A stretch of 64,000 nucleotides of DNA from Leifsonia sp. ALI-44-B (GTDB taxonomy: Bacteria; Actinomycetota; Actinomycetes; Actinomycetales; Microbacteriaceae). The first letter of the stretch is position 1. Every line of letters starts with the position of its first letter. The translations under genes and the position numbers were made by a program. Where the stretch lies: positions 1,758,138 to 1,822,137 of the forward strand of contig NZ_MTQL01000007.1 of assembly GCF_001984125.1 (NCBI RefSeq), given 5' to 3'. Of this stretch, positions 37,666 to 47,008 are shown piece after piece. The notes beneath the pieces are model-generated. The model saw nothing but the letters and a program-made list of their open reading frames with translations, was not told the origin of the DNA and ran no database searches.

Positions 37666-38979
37666 ATGACGACGTCCCCACTGCCCGCTCCGCCGTTCGA
37701 CGGGCGTCGTTCCGGCCCGCCGCGCGCCGTGCGCGTATGGATGCCGGTCGTGGTGTCGCTCGTCGTGCAAGTTCCCGCGGCGCTCCTTCTGCTCGCCCAT
37801 CAGGTCTCCGGCTCGCTCGACGCGGGCGGCCCCGCCCGTGACCCCGGCACAGGCCCCGACCTCGGCACTGGCGTCGGGTCCGGCAACGGCGTCGGGCCCG
37901 GCTCCGGGGCGTTCACGTTCGAATCAGCGGTCAGCTCCGTCTGGGTGTCCGTTCTGGCCCTCGTTCTCGCGGTGCTCACCTCGTTCGCACTCGTCATCAT
38001 TCGGCGCTACCCACGCACGGTCGTGGTGGCCATCATCGCGGCGACCTCCGTCGAGGCACTGTTGTCGCCCATCGGGCCCCCGTTCATCTCCGTGGCCTTC
38101 GCGGTGATCCTCGCCGTGCGTCACGGTGCCCGAGCGTGGGCGTACATCGCGCTCGCGGCGGCCTGGATGCTCGTGGTGTTCCTCGGGCCGCTCTCCGGCG
38201 CTCCGTGGGCGCCGCGCCTCGTCGCCCCCACCACCCTGGGCCTGCTCGTCGTCGTCGGGGCGGCCGAGTTCTCGAAGCGACGCAGCGATGTGCGACAGAA
38301 GCTTCACGAGGACGCCCTGGCGCGCCGCCGCGCCGAAGATGCCCGACAGGAGGCGGCGGGTCAGCAGGAGCGCGTGCGCATCGCCCGCGAACTGCACGAC
38401 GTGCTCGGGCACTCGCTCTCGCAGATCACCGTGCAGGCCAACGCGGGACTGCACCTCATGGACCGAGACCCGGCCGAGGCGCGGCGCGCCCTCCTCAACG
38501 TGAAGGAGACCTCGGCGGCGGCGCTCGCCGAGGTGCGCAGCGTGCTCGGCATCCTGCGAGACCCGGCGCCGCCCCGCGCTCCCGGCCCGGGGCTCGAGCG
38601 ACTCGGCGACCTCTTCGAGGTGGTGAGAGCTGGTGGCGTGAGCGTCACAGAATCGATCTCGCTCGGCGACGCCGCACAGATCCCTCTTGGTGTCGGGCAG
38701 TCCGTCTATCGCATCGTTCAAGAATCGCTCACCAACGTCATGCGCCACAGCTCGTCGGTCTCGACACGGGTCCGCATCACCCGAGACGAGGCCGCATTGA
38801 TCGTGACCATCGAGGACGACGGCACCACCGAGGTGTTCGGCGCCGATCCCGAGCCCGGCAACGGTCTGCTCGGCATGCGCGAGCGCGCCGAGCTCCTGGG
38901 CGGCTCGTTCTCTGCCGGACCGACGCCCACCGGCGGCTGGCGCGTCGTCGCTGTCTTCCCTCTGGCGGTTCCGGCATGA
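37666..38979 (+). CDS. Sensor histidine kinase, NarL/DesK type
   Basis: 437 residues. About five membrane helices in the first 200, with a 40-residue Gly/Pro-rich loop between the first two. Then a short coiled coil, the HisKA_3 dimerisation box with phospho-acceptor His244 in ARELHDVLGHSLSQI, and an ATPase domain (QESLTNVMRHS, DDGTT, GNGLLGMRERAELLGG). The signal is unknown; sensors with this layout often detect membrane state. It overlaps its response regulator by four bases. Confidence 0.92.
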   Translation: MTTSPLPAPPFDGRRSGPPRAVRVWMPVVVSLVVQVPAALLLLAHQVSGSLDAGGPARDPGTGPDLGTGVGSGNGVGPGSGAFTFESAVSSVWVSVLALVLAVLTSFALVIIRRYPRTVVVAIIAATSVEALLSPIGPPFISVAFAVILAVRHGARAWAYIALAAAWMLVVFLGPLSGAPWAPRLVAPTTLGLLVVVGAAEFSKRRSDVRQKLHEDALARRRAEDARQEAAGQQERVRIARELHDVLGHSLSQITVQANAGLHLMDRDPAEARRALLNVKETSAAALAEVRSVLGILRDPAPPRAPGPGLERLGDLFEVVRAGGVSVTESISLGDAAQIPLGVGQSVYRIVQESLTNVMRHSSSVSTRVRITRDEAALIVTIEDDGTTEVFGADPEPGNGLLGMRERAELLGGSFSAGPTPTGGWRVVAVFPLAVPA

Positions 38980-39638
38980 TCCGCGTGCTCCTGGCCGACG
39001 ATCAGGCCCTCATCCGCGCGGGCTTCCGCGCGATCCTGCACGCCGAGGACGGCATCGAGGTCGTGGCTGAGGCATCGACGGGCGAGGAAGCGGTGGCGCT
39101 CGCCGCCCTGCATCACCCCGACATCGTCTTGATGGACATCCGTATGCCGCAGGGCGACGGCATCTGGGCCACCGGACAGATCGTCGCCGACCCCGCCCTC
39201 GCATCGACGCGGGTGGTCGTCGTCACCACATTCGAGCTCGACGACTACGTCATCGACGCCATAGCCGCTGGTGCGAGCGGTTTTCTCGTGAAAGACACCG
39301 AACCGGTCGAACTCATCCGCGCCGTGCGGGTCGTGGCCACAGGCGATGCGCTGCTCTCACCCGGGGTCACGCGCACACTCTTGCAACGCGTGTCGCCCGC
39401 CCTGCGGCAGACGGTGGACGCCACGGCGCTGGCCCCGCTCACCGAGCGTGAGCGAGAAGTACTCGCCCTCGTCGGGCGCGGGCTCAGTAACGACGAGATC
39501 GGCGCGACGCTGTTTCTCAGCCCACTGACCGCCAAGACCCACGTCTCCCGCATCATGCAGAAACTCGATGCGCGGGACCGCGTTCGGCTCGTCGTCGTGG
39601 CCTACGAGTCGGGGCTCGTGGCGCCCGGCTGGGGGTAG
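38976..39638 (+). CDS. LuxR/NarL family response regulator
   Basis: Partner of the upstream kinase. 220 residues: receiver domain with acidic pocket DDQ at 8-10, phospho-acceptor Asp54 in VLMDIRMP and Lys in FLVKDTEP; then a LuxR-type helix-turn-helix (LTEREREVLALVGRGLSNDEIG, split by me as LTEREREVLAL and VGRGLSNDEIG) at about 150-210. Likely controls itself and the SHOCT gene that follows 160 bases later. Confidence 0.93.
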   Translation: MIRVLLADDQALIRAGFRAILHAEDGIEVVAEASTGEEAVALAALHHPDIVLMDIRMPQGDGIWATGQIVADPALASTRVVVVTTFELDDYVIDAIAAGASGFLVKDTEPVELIRAVRVVATGDALLSPGVTRTLLQRVSPALRQTVDATALAPLTEREREVLALVGRGLSNDEIGATLFLSPLTAKTHVSRIMQKLDARDRVRLVVVAYESGLVAPGWG

Positions 39639-39712
39639 CGCACCCGCCCGTGCGCCAAGCGGTCGCGCGTGCATCGAGGAAGACGCGCGTGCGCCCCGGG
39701 GAGTAGGAGCGA

Positions 39713-39755
39713 AGCATCCCAACGGCAGATGTGGCGGCAACCGGTCGCGAGGATG
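39713..39755. promoter_or_regulatory. Inverted repeat before the SHOCT gene
   Basis: AAGCATCC near 39713-39720 and GGATGCTT near 39748-39755 face each other across 27 bases, and TTTT overlaps the second arm. It could be a weak terminator of the two-component operon or an operator for the SHOCT gene. Confidence 0.35.
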
Positions 39756-39798
39756 CTTTTCCTCAGGACGGTCGACGTACGACCGCCGAGGAGGAAAG

Positions 39799-40182
39799 AT
39801 GCTTCACACCGCACTCGCCACACTGGCGCAGCACTACCCGGGCTACGGCCCCGGCCCGGGAGCACACCTGTGGTTCCTGCTCATCCCGTTCTTCTGGCTC
39901 ATCGTCGCGATCGTCCTGTTCGCGGTCTTCGGCCGCCGCTGGTCGAAACGCGCCGGCGAACGCCGCGAGTTCATGCGCCAACACTGGCAGTCCGAGGCGC
40001 AGGGCGGCGCCGAGAAGGTGTTGGCCGAGCGTTTCGCTCGCGGCGATATCGACGAGGTCGAATACCGGGCCCGGCTCGAGGTCATCCGGTCGTCCAGCCT
40101 GCACTCGCCCCAGGGCCCCGGTTTCGGCGGCGGCTTCGGCCCCGGCGCGGGCACAGGCCCGGGGATGCCGCCCCAGCACTGA
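39799..40182 (+). CDS. Small membrane protein with SHOCT domain
   Basis: 127 residues: one membrane helix at about 23-43 (LWFLLIPFFWLIVAIVLFAV), a basic segment, then a SHOCT motif (AEKVLAERFARGDIDEVEYRARLEVI region) and a Gly/Pro-rich tail. SHOCT motifs are short oligomerisation helices with no known catalytic role. ATG 39799 has GAGGAGGAAAG directly upstream. Its position after a two-component pair suggests it is a target or accessory of that system. Confidence 0.85.
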   Translation: MLHTALATLAQHYPGYGPGPGAHLWFLLIPFFWLIVAIVLFAVFGRRWSKRAGERREFMRQHWQSEAQGGAEKVLAERFARGDIDEVEYRARLEVIRSSSLHSPQGPGFGGGFGPGAGTGPGMPPQH

Positions 40183-40283
40183 TCGCGACAGCCCGGCTTG
40201 CTGCGGCACGGCCAGCAGTGTAGCCGGGCGGTGCGGCGCATGCATCCCTCACCGATTCGCAGCGCGTGCACACCAAGAGGACC

Positions 40284-40289
40284 TAAACT
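40284..40289 (+). promoter_or_regulatory. -10 box of ispG, leaderless
   Basis: TAAACT ends six bases before GTG 40296. Confidence 0.55.
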
Positions 40290-40295
40290 GACGGA

Positions 40296-41453
40296 GTGGT
40301 AGCAGTCAATTTGGGTCTCCCTAAAGTCCCTGAAGTTCTGGCGCCGAGGCGTAAGTCCCGTCAGATCAAGGTCGGTAAAGTTCTCGTCGGTGGCGACGCT
40401 CCCGTGAGCGTGCAGTCGATGACCACGACGCCCACCCCCAACATCAACGCGACACTGCAGCAGATCGCCGAACTCACGGCATCCGGTTGCGACATCGTGC
40501 GGGTGGCCGTTCCGAGCCGCGACGACGCCGAAGCTCTTCCGATCATCGCGAAGAAGAGCCAGATTCCGGTCATCGCCGACATTCACTTCCAGCCGAACTA
40601 CGTCTATGCGGCCATCGACGCCGGCTGCGCCGCGGTTCGCGTGAACCCCGGCAACATCCGCAAATTCGACGACCAGGTCGGCGAGATCGCTCGTCGCGCC
40701 AAGGCCGCTGGCGTTTCGGTGCGCATCGGCGTCAACGCCGGTTCGCTCGACCCGCGCCTGCTGCAGAAGTACGGCAAGGCCACGCCCGAGGCCCTCGTCG
40801 AGAGCGCCGTCTGGGAGGCGAGCCTCTTCGAGGAGCACGACTTCCACGACTTCAAGATCTCGGTCAAGCACAACGACCCCATCATCATGGTCAAGGCCTA
40901 CCGTCTGCTCGCCGAGCGCGGCGACTGGCCCCTGCACCTCGGTGTCACCGAGGCCGGCCCGTCGTTCCAGGGCACGATCAAGAGCGCCACGGCGTTCGGC
41001 ATCCTGCTGTCCGAGGGCATCGGCGACACCATCCGCGTGTCCCTGTCGGCGCCCCCCGCCGAAGAGGTCAAGGTCGGCCTGCAGATTCTGCAGTCGCTCA
41101 ACCTGCGCGAGCGCAAGCTCGAGATCGTCTCGTGCCCGAGCTGCGGCCGCGCCCAGGTCGACGTCTACAAGCTCGCCAACGACGTCACCGACGGCCTCGA
41201 AGGCATGACCGTTCCGCTGCGCGTGGCCGTCATGGGCTGCGTCGTCAACGGTCCCGGAGAAGCGCGCGAGGCCGACCTCGGCGTCGCCTCGGGCAACGGC
41301 AAGGGCCAGATCTTCGTCAAGGGCGAAGTCATCAAGACCGTGCCCGAGTCCGAGATCGTCCAGACCCTGATCGACGAAGCCAACCGGCTCGCCGCGGAGA
41401 TGCCCGCCGACGACACGTCGACCGGCAGCCCGGTGGTGACGGTCGGTTCCTAA
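40296..41453 (+). CDS. ispG: 4-hydroxy-3-methylbut-2-enyl diphosphate synthase
   Basis: Iron-sulfur enzyme of the MEP pathway (GcpE). 385 residues: TIM barrel with VQSMTTTPT and [18 protein letters not shown], and the 4Fe-4S domain with Cys about 280 and 283 in SCPSCGRA and Cys about 315 in [10 protein letters not shown]. The GTG start is six bases from the -10 box. moxR follows after 16 bases, so moxR may depend partly on this promoter. Confidence 0.97.
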   Translation: MVAVNLGLPKVPEVLAPRRKSRQIKVGKVLVGGDAPVSVQSMTTTPTPNINATLQQIAELTASGCDIVRVAVPSRDDAEALPIIAKKSQIPVIADIHFQPNYVYAAIDAGCAAVRVNPGNIRKFDDQVGEIARRAKAAGVSVRIGVNAGSLDPRLLQKYGKATPEALVESAVWEASLFEEHDFHDFKISVKHNDPIIMVKAYRLLAERGDWPLHLGVTEAGPSFQGTIKSATAFGILLSEGIGDTIRVSLSAPPAEEVKVGLQILQSLNLRERKLEIVSCPSCGRAQVDVYKLANDVTDGLEGMTVPLRVAVMGCVVNGPGEAREADLGVASGNGKGQIFVKGEVIKTVPESEIVQTLIDEANRLAAEMPADDTSTGSPVVTVGS

Positions 41454-41469
41454 CGAAGGCAGTGGCCGC

Positions 41470-42534
41470 ATGACCATTACCCCGCCTCCCGCCGCCGGAC
41501 CGATCGGTGCGCCCCCCGCGCCCGGTCCGGCCTCCGGCGCGGGCACCGGTCCCATCACGCCCGATGAGTTGCAGCGCGCGCGCCGCATCTTCGACACCAT
41601 CGTGGCGGGTTACAGCCAAAAGGTCGTGGGCCAAGACAGCCTGCGCACCACGCTGCTGGTCGCCCTGATCACGGGTGGGCACGTGCTGCTCGAGAGTGTG
41701 CCCGGGTTGGCGAAGACCACGGCCGCCGAATCGATCGCCGAATCGGTGTCGGCCAGCTTCCGACGCATCCAATGCACGCCCGACCTCTTGCCCGCTGACA
41801 TCATCGGCACGCAGATCTATGACCCGGCCACGGCCACGTTCGGCACGCAGCTCGGCCCCGTGCACGCCAACTTCGTCCTGCTCGACGAGATCAACCGTTC
41901 GAGCGCCAAAACGCAGTCGGCCATGCTCGAGGCCATGCAGGAGCGGCAGACGACGATCGGCGGCGAGAATCATCCGCTGCCATCGCCCTTCCTCGTCCTC
42001 GCCACGCAGAACCCCATCGAGCAGGAGGGCACCTACCACCTGCCCGAGGCTCAGCTCGACCGCTTCCTCGTGAAAGAGGTGCTCGGCTACCCGAGCCCCG
42101 CCGAAGAGGCCGAGATCGTGCGCCGCGTCAACGCCGGCGTCTACGAACCGGGTGGCACCCACGGCCAGGCCGTCACGCTCGACGATGTGCGGTTCTTGCA
42201 GAAGCTCGTTCACCGTGTCTACCTCGACCCGGCCGTGCTCAACTACATCGTGCAGGCCGTCTATGTCACGCGTCACGCCGAGCAATACCTTCCCCCGGCA
42301 CTCGCGGGCTATGTCGAATACGGCGCCAGCCCGCGCGCCAGCATCGCCTTCGCCAGCGTGGCCCGCGCCCTCGCGCTGCTGTCCGGCCGCGGCCATGTGA
42401 TCCCCGAAGATGTGAAGAGCTATCGCTATCAGGTGCTGCGACACCGACTGATCCTCGGCTTCGAGGCCGATGCCGACGGCGTGACGCCCGAGACCATCAT
42501 CGACGCGATTTTCGGCGCCATCCAGGCCCCCTGA
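41470..42534 (+). CDS. MoxR family AAA ATPase
   Basis: 354 residues. Walker A is the MoxR variant ESVPGLAKTT near 75-84; Walker B is LLDEINRS near 137; a sensor stretch ATQNPIEQEGTYHLPEAQ follows. The first 30 residues are Pro/Ala/Gly-rich. MoxR proteins act as chaperones with von Willebrand factor A (VWA) proteins, and two of these are encoded three and four genes downstream. First of the six-gene operon. Confidence 0.94.
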   Translation: MTITPPPAAGPIGAPPAPGPASGAGTGPITPDELQRARRIFDTIVAGYSQKVVGQDSLRTTLLVALITGGHVLLESVPGLAKTTAAESIAESVSASFRRIQCTPDLLPADIIGTQIYDPATATFGTQLGPVHANFVLLDEINRSSAKTQSAMLEAMQERQTTIGGENHPLPSPFLVLATQNPIEQEGTYHLPEAQLDRFLVKEVLGYPSPAEEAEIVRRVNAGVYEPGGTHGQAVTLDDVRFLQKLVHRVYLDPAVLNYIVQAVYVTRHAEQYLPPALAGYVEYGASPRASIAFASVARALALLSGRGHVIPEDVKSYRYQVLRHRLILGFEADADGVTPETIIDAIFGAIQAP

Positions 42535-42553
42535 GCGCCCCCGAAGCCGAATC

Positions 42554-43522
42554 GTGCCTGCGCTCCTGCCCCGCGTGAAGACCACGCTGTCGATCGTCGC
42601 CCACCGCCGCGTGCGGGGCTGGCTCGACGGTGAATATCGCTCGGTGTTCCACGGCAAATCGCACGACTTCGACGACCTGCGGCCCTACGTGCCCGGCGAC
42701 GAGATCCGCGACATCGACTGGAAGGCCACGGCTCGGCACGGGGCGCCGCTCACGAAGCGCTATATTGCGTCGCGCAAACAAGCCGTCATGATCGTCGTCG
42801 ATTCGGGGCGCGACCTCGCGGCCGTGAGCGCCTCGGGCGAACCGAAGCGCGATCTGGCCATTCACGCGGCCGGCGTCCTCGGCTACCTCGCGCACCGCCA
42901 CGGCGACCAGGTCGGGCTCGTCACGGGTGACGCCGCGGGCAGCGCCCTCGTGCCACTCGGCGGCACCGAGGGGCACCTCGAACGGTTGCTGCAGATCATC
43001 CACGCGCGCGCCAGCCTGCAGGGCAGCCCCAGCGACTTCGCGGGGCAGCTCGACTACGTGGCACGGCGGTTCCGGCGGCGCATGCTGCTCGTGATCATCA
43101 GCGACGATCAGGCGTTAGCGGGCACGGGACACGACGATAGCGGCACCAGCGGCATCAGCGGCGCAAACGCGCGCACGCCGAGGACACCAGGGGCCGCCGC
43201 ATCCGATCTGCGCCCTTTGCTGCGGCGCCTGCACGCCCAACACGAGATGCTCTGGGTGTCGATCGCCGACGCCGACCTCGTGGCCGCGAGCCCGCTTGGG
43301 GCCGAGTTGCTCGACGTGCAGACCTTCGGTGAGCTGCCCGAGTTTCTGCGTCGCGACCCGCAGGTGCGGCGCGAGTACACCGAACGCGCGGCGGCGCAGA
43401 AGACCGAGACCCGAGACATCCTCGACCGCATTGGCATCGCATCGACGCGCATCGAGTCGACCCGCGACGTCGTGCCGAAGCTCTTCCGACTGCTCGAGAG
43501 GCACAATCATGCCGGGCGGTGA
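42554..43522 (+). CDS. DUF58 domain protein
   Basis: 322 residues, soluble. The DUF58 signature GEYRSVFHGKSHDFDDLRPYVPGDEIRDIDW (positions about 26-56; shown in full elsewhere only as key residues G-x-D-F-x-x-x-R-x-Y-x-x-G-D-x-x-R-x-I-D-W) is intact, followed by a VWA-like fold with VDSGRDL. DUF58 proteins nearly always pair with MoxR and VWA proteins; their biochemical role is unknown. GTG 42554, 19 bases after moxR, lacks a good ribosome binding site. Confidence 0.9.
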   Translation: MPALLPRVKTTLSIVAHRRVRGWLDGEYRSVFHGKSHDFDDLRPYVPGDEIRDIDWKATARHGAPLTKRYIASRKQAVMIVVDSGRDLAAVSASGEPKRDLAIHAAGVLGYLAHRHGDQVGLVTGDAAGSALVPLGGTEGHLERLLQIIHARASLQGSPSDFAGQLDYVARRFRRRMLLVIISDDQALAGTGHDDSGTSGISGANARTPRTPGAAASDLRPLLRRLHAQHEMLWVSIADADLVAASPLGAELLDVQTFGELPEFLRRDPQVRREYTERAAAQKTETRDILDRIGIASTRIESTRDVVPKLFRLLERHNHAGR

Positions 43523-43988
43523 CTACTATCCGTTGGCCGACTTCTCGCCGTGGTGGGCCGTCATCGCGGTGGCCCTCGTGCTGCTCGTGGCCGCCTGGTA
43601 TGCCTTCGTCATCTGGTTCCCGCGCTGGAAGCACCGGCCGCGAGGCGCCGCGGCCATCCCCGAGCCGGCGCCGTGGCAGCGCCAGCAGCGCATCAGCGAG
43701 CACTACCTGGCCGAGATCGACCGGGTGGAGCGCGACTACGCCGAAGGGCACGTGGATGTCCGGGCGGCCCACGTGCGCCTCGCCGAGATCGTGCGGCGCT
43801 ATACGCTCGAGGCGCGCGGCATCCCCACGCTGCCCATGACCCTGCAGGAGCTGCGACAGGCGCGCCTGCCCGAACTGGCCGAGGTCGTGCAGGGCCTGTA
43901 CCCGAGCGAATTCGGGGCCGAAGCATCCGGTTCGGTGCACGGATCTGCCCAAGCGGCCCGGCGGGCGGTGACGTCGGCATGGAACTGA
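43509..43988 (+). CDS. Single-helix membrane protein of the MoxR operon
   Basis: 159 residues: short N-terminus, one membrane helix at about 14-36 (WWAVIAVALVLLVAAWYAFV), then a cytoplasmic helical part with ISEHYLAEIDRVERDYAEG and a DUF4381-like MTLQELRQARLP region near the end. In Bat-type operons the equivalent small protein sits between DUF58 and the first VWA gene. It overlaps the DUF58 gene by 14 bases and the next gene by 10. Confidence 0.82.
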   Translation: MPGGDYYPLADFSPWWAVIAVALVLLVAAWYAFVIWFPRWKHRPRGAAAIPEPAPWQRQQRISEHYLAEIDRVERDYAEGHVDVRAAHVRLAEIVRRYTLEARGIPTLPMTLQELRQARLPELAEVVQGLYPSEFGAEASGSVHGSAQAARRAVTSAWN

Positions 43989-44977
43989 GCTTCTGGTGGA
44001 TGCCCCTCCTCTGGGTGTTCGTGATCGCGGGCGTCGTGGCCCTCGCCTTCGTGCTGACCCGTCGGCGGATGCGGCGACGCCCCTCCCGCGCGGTCGTCCC
44101 CGTCGCCCACACCGAGCGTCTCACGGCCCTGCCCGCCTACCGCCGCGCGCTCACGCGATACCGCACGCTCTTGGCGCTGAGCGTCGCCGCCGTGGTCGTG
44201 GCTCTCGTAGCCGCCGTGGTGTTGAGCGCCCGCCCCGTCGCGGTCTCGGCCTACCAACCCGAGCTGCGCAACCGCGACATCGTGCTGTGCCTCGACGTCT
44301 CGGGTTCGATGGTCGACTACGACGCCGAGATCGTCGACACGTTCAGCGATCTGGTCGACGAGTTCGACGGCGAACGCATCGGGCTCGTGCTCTTCAACGC
44401 CTCGGCGGCGACGGCCTTCCCGCTGACGAGCGACTACGGGTTCGTGGAGGAACAGCTCGGCACGCTGGGCGAAAAGATGAGGAATGCCGACGAAGATTAC
44501 TCGTTCGCGAACGGCACTCTGCTCGGCAACGGCTCCTCGCTCATCGGCGACGGGCTCGGTTCGTGCGTCATGCGCTTCGACGATATCGGGCAGGAGCGGT
44601 CGCGCTCGATCATCCTCGCCACCGACAACTTCGTCGCGGGTGAGCAGATCGTCACGTTGCCGGAGGCGGGCGAATTCGCCACCGAGAACGACGTGACCGT
44701 CTATGGCATCAACCCGGGCGATGTGGCCAGCAAGTCCTACATCAAAGATCTCGCCGACGAGTTCGAGCAGGTCGTCGACGACACGGGCGGGGCCTACTAC
44801 GCGCTCGACGACCCGGGCGCGATTCCCGCCATCGTCGAGCAGATCCAGTCAGAACAGGCCGCCGATATGACGGGCGCGACGCAGATCGTGAAGACCGACA
44901 TCCCCGTCTGGCCGATCGTGGCGGGCCTCTTCGGCACCGCGGCCCTCATGTTCCTCGGGTGGAGGCTCAAGCGATGA
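43979..44977 (+). CDS. VWA domain membrane protein (BatA-like)
   Basis: 332 residues: membrane helices at about 8-26 and 64-83, a VWA domain with the metal site DVSGS at 106-110 and a later IILATD, and a C-terminal helix (VWPIVAGLFGTAALMFLGW). The VWA fold lies between the second and the last helix, outside the cytoplasm on a simple reading. Metal-dependent VWA domains bind other proteins; the partner is not known. It overlaps the next VWA gene by four bases. Confidence 0.9.
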   Translation: MELSFWWMPLLWVFVIAGVVALAFVLTRRRMRRRPSRAVVPVAHTERLTALPAYRRALTRYRTLLALSVAAVVVALVAAVVLSARPVAVSAYQPELRNRDIVLCLDVSGSMVDYDAEIVDTFSDLVDEFDGERIGLVLFNASAATAFPLTSDYGFVEEQLGTLGEKMRNADEDYSFANGTLLGNGSSLIGDGLGSCVMRFDDIGQERSRSIILATDNFVAGEQIVTLPEAGEFATENDVTVYGINPGDVASKSYIKDLADEFEQVVDDTGGAYYALDDPGAIPAIVEQIQSEQAADMTGATQIVKTDIPVWPIVAGLFGTAALMFLGWRLKR

Positions 44978-46101
44978 TCTTCCACCCCATCTTCACGCCT
45001 CCCGTGCTCGTCGTGGTCTTCGGGGGGCTCGCGGCGTTCGCGCTCTGGCAGGCGGCTCGTAACATCCGTCGCCCGGGCGGCTGGCACTGGTTCGTGCGGC
45101 TCGCGCTCGTGGGCCTCTTGTTCGGCATGTCGCTGCGGCCGGGGCTGCCCGAGACCGAGCATCCGCCCGTCGCCGCCGCGCAGACCGACGTCTACTTCGT
45201 GCTCGACACCACCTCGAGCATGGCCGCCGAGGACTACGGCGACGACCAGCCGCGCCTCACGGGGGCAAAGGCAGACATCGAGGCCATCGCGGACCGTCTC
45301 GCCGGTTCGCGCTTCTCGCTCATCACCTTCGACGCCGACACGGTGCAGCGCCTGCCCCTCACCACGGATGCCTCGGCCCTCGCGTCCGGCGTCGCTTCCA
45401 CCACGCAGGAGATCAGCGTCTACTCGCGCGGCAGCAGCATCGGCCAGCCCGCCGCGTTCCTCGAGAAGCAACTCGCCGCCGACAAGGATGCCGCCCCCGA
45501 CCGCACGCGCATCGTCTACTACCTGGGCGACGGCGAACAGACCGTCAGCACGGCACCCGAGTCCTTCGCCCCCCTCGCCGACCTGGTCGACGGGGGAGCG
45601 GTGCTCGGCTACGGCACCGAGGAAGGCGGCCCCATGCGCACGTTCTCGGGCTACCGCGACGACTTCTTCGGCGACGACCAGTCCGACGATCAGGGGTCGG
45701 ACGATTCGGGGTCGGATGAATCGAGCACGGACGATCCCGACGCCGCCGACCCCGGCGCCGCCGACGACTACATCCAGTACTACGGCCCGAATGGCCAGGA
45801 AACCGCCATTTCGATGATCGACGAGAAAGCGCTCGGCACCATCGCCGGGCAGCTCGGTATCGAGTACTTGCACTCCGAGCCCGGCAGCGACGTCGCGCTG
45901 CAGGCGACACGCGGCATCGATGTCGGAGCCGCGACATCCGCCCCGAGCGGTCCGCCGTCAGCCCCCGAGTTCTATTGGCTCCTCGCCATCCCGTTCGGCC
46001 TGCTACTCCTGACCGAACTCGTGCCGCTGCTGCTCGCCCTGCGTTCGCTTCGACGCCCCGCCACTACCAGCGGCCCGGCCCAGACGGAGGTTTACCGATG
46101 A
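44974..46101 (+). CDS. VWA domain membrane protein (BatB-like)
   Basis: 375 residues: two membrane helices at about 9-27 and 41-55, then VWA with metal site DTTSS at 78-82, an Asp/Ser-rich insert of about 50 residues (near 228-270), and a C-terminal helix (YWLLAIPFGLLLLTELVPLLLAL in part). The paired VWA proteins of this operon probably form one complex. It overlaps the gene on each side by four bases. Confidence 0.9.
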   Translation: MIFHPIFTPPVLVVVFGGLAAFALWQAARNIRRPGGWHWFVRLALVGLLFGMSLRPGLPETEHPPVAAAQTDVYFVLDTTSSMAAEDYGDDQPRLTGAKADIEAIADRLAGSRFSLITFDADTVQRLPLTTDASALASGVASTTQEISVYSRGSSIGQPAAFLEKQLAADKDAAPDRTRIVYYLGDGEQTVSTAPESFAPLADLVDGGAVLGYGTEEGGPMRTFSGYRDDFFGDDQSDDQGSDDSGSDESSTDDPDAADPGAADDYIQYYGPNGQETAISMIDEKALGTIAGQLGIEYLHSEPGSDVALQATRGIDVGAATSAPSGPPSAPEFYWLLAIPFGLLLLTELVPLLLALRSLRRPATTSGPAQTEVYR

Positions 46102-46910
46102 CGCTGTTCTCGCAAGACCTCCAGACGCCCGGCGCCGCGCCGCAGTCACCGCGCGGCCCCCACGAGCCCCCGCGCCGACCCCAGCCCCCGCAGCACCTCG
46201 TCCGGCGCACACGCCGCCGCCTCTTCTGGTGGTCCCTGCCCGTCGTGCTCGTCATCCTCGCGATCGCGTGGAAACTCGTGAGCCTGCAACTCACCACCGA
46301 CGGCGCGAAGAACGACTTTGATGCCGGCGATTACGAGGGCAGCGCCGACCGTTCGGGCTCCCTGCTCGTGGGCAATCTCGTCGAACCGTGGATCCCGTAC
46401 TACAACCGCGGCACCGCCCTCGCCGCCTTCCAGAACTTCACGCCCGCCACCGACGACCTGGGGGAGGCGCTCACGCGGGCTCCCGCATCCGAACGCTGCA
46501 TGGTGCGCGTCAACCTCGCACTCGCCTGGGAACAGCAGGGGGATGCCTACCGCGGTGCCGGTTACGAGGAGGGCGCCATCCGTCTCTATGAGACGTCACT
46601 CGCGGTCATCCGCGACGGGGCCGCCGACGGGTGCCAGACGGACGAGTCATCGCGCGCCCTCGAACAGCGCGACACGCTGCAGACGGCCGACGAACGCGTT
46701 CAGGCGAAGATCGATCAGCAAGTGCCGCAGATCGTTCCCCAGCCCGGCCAAGGAGACGCCCCGGATGAGGGTTCGTCGGGGGAGAACGACCCAAGCGCCG
46801 AAGAGAAGCTGCAGGAACGCGGCGATCAGGCTGCCGAGGAGAAGGCCCAGCAGGACGCCGAGGAGCGTGGCCGGGGCGGCGGCGGGCGCACGACCGACAA
46901 GCCCTGGTAG
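46098..46910 (+). CDS. Membrane-anchored TPR-like protein (BatC-like)
   Basis: 270 residues: Pro/Arg-rich N-terminus, one membrane helix at about 42-62, then TPR-like helices (KNDFDAGDYEGS, PYYNRGTALAAFQNF, RVNLALAWEQQGDAYRGAG) and a Glu/Gln/Gly-rich tail. It completes the MoxR-DUF58-VWA-VWA-TPR set known as the Bat or moxR-yeaD2 locus. Last gene before proS. Confidence 0.87.
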   Translation: MTLFSQDLQTPGAAPQSPRGPHEPPRRPQPPQHLVRRTRRRLFWWSLPVVLVILAIAWKLVSLQLTTDGAKNDFDAGDYEGSADRSGSLLVGNLVEPWIPYYNRGTALAAFQNFTPATDDLGEALTRAPASERCMVRVNLALAWEQQGDAYRGAGYEEGAIRLYETSLAVIRDGAADGCQTDESSRALEQRDTLQTADERVQAKIDQQVPQIVPQPGQGDAPDEGSSGENDPSAEEKLQERGDQAAEEKAQQDAEERGRGGGGRTTDKPW

Positions 46911-46996
46911 CGACGCGCCGGCGCGAACGACTGGCGCGAACACCCGGCGCACCCGCCCGACGTCGCCACCCGACGCGGCCGACCGGCCCCTGCCGC

Positions 46997-47002
46997 TAGC
47001 AT
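46997..47002 (+). promoter_or_regulatory. -10 box of proS, leaderless
   Basis: TAGCAT ends six bases before GTG 47009. Confidence 0.55.
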
Positions 47003-47008
47003 GGTCAG

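Noticed and set aside
39639..39798. Small ORF in the gap after the response regulator
   Set aside because: No ribosome binding site, no codon bias of local genes; the gap is better read as regulatory.
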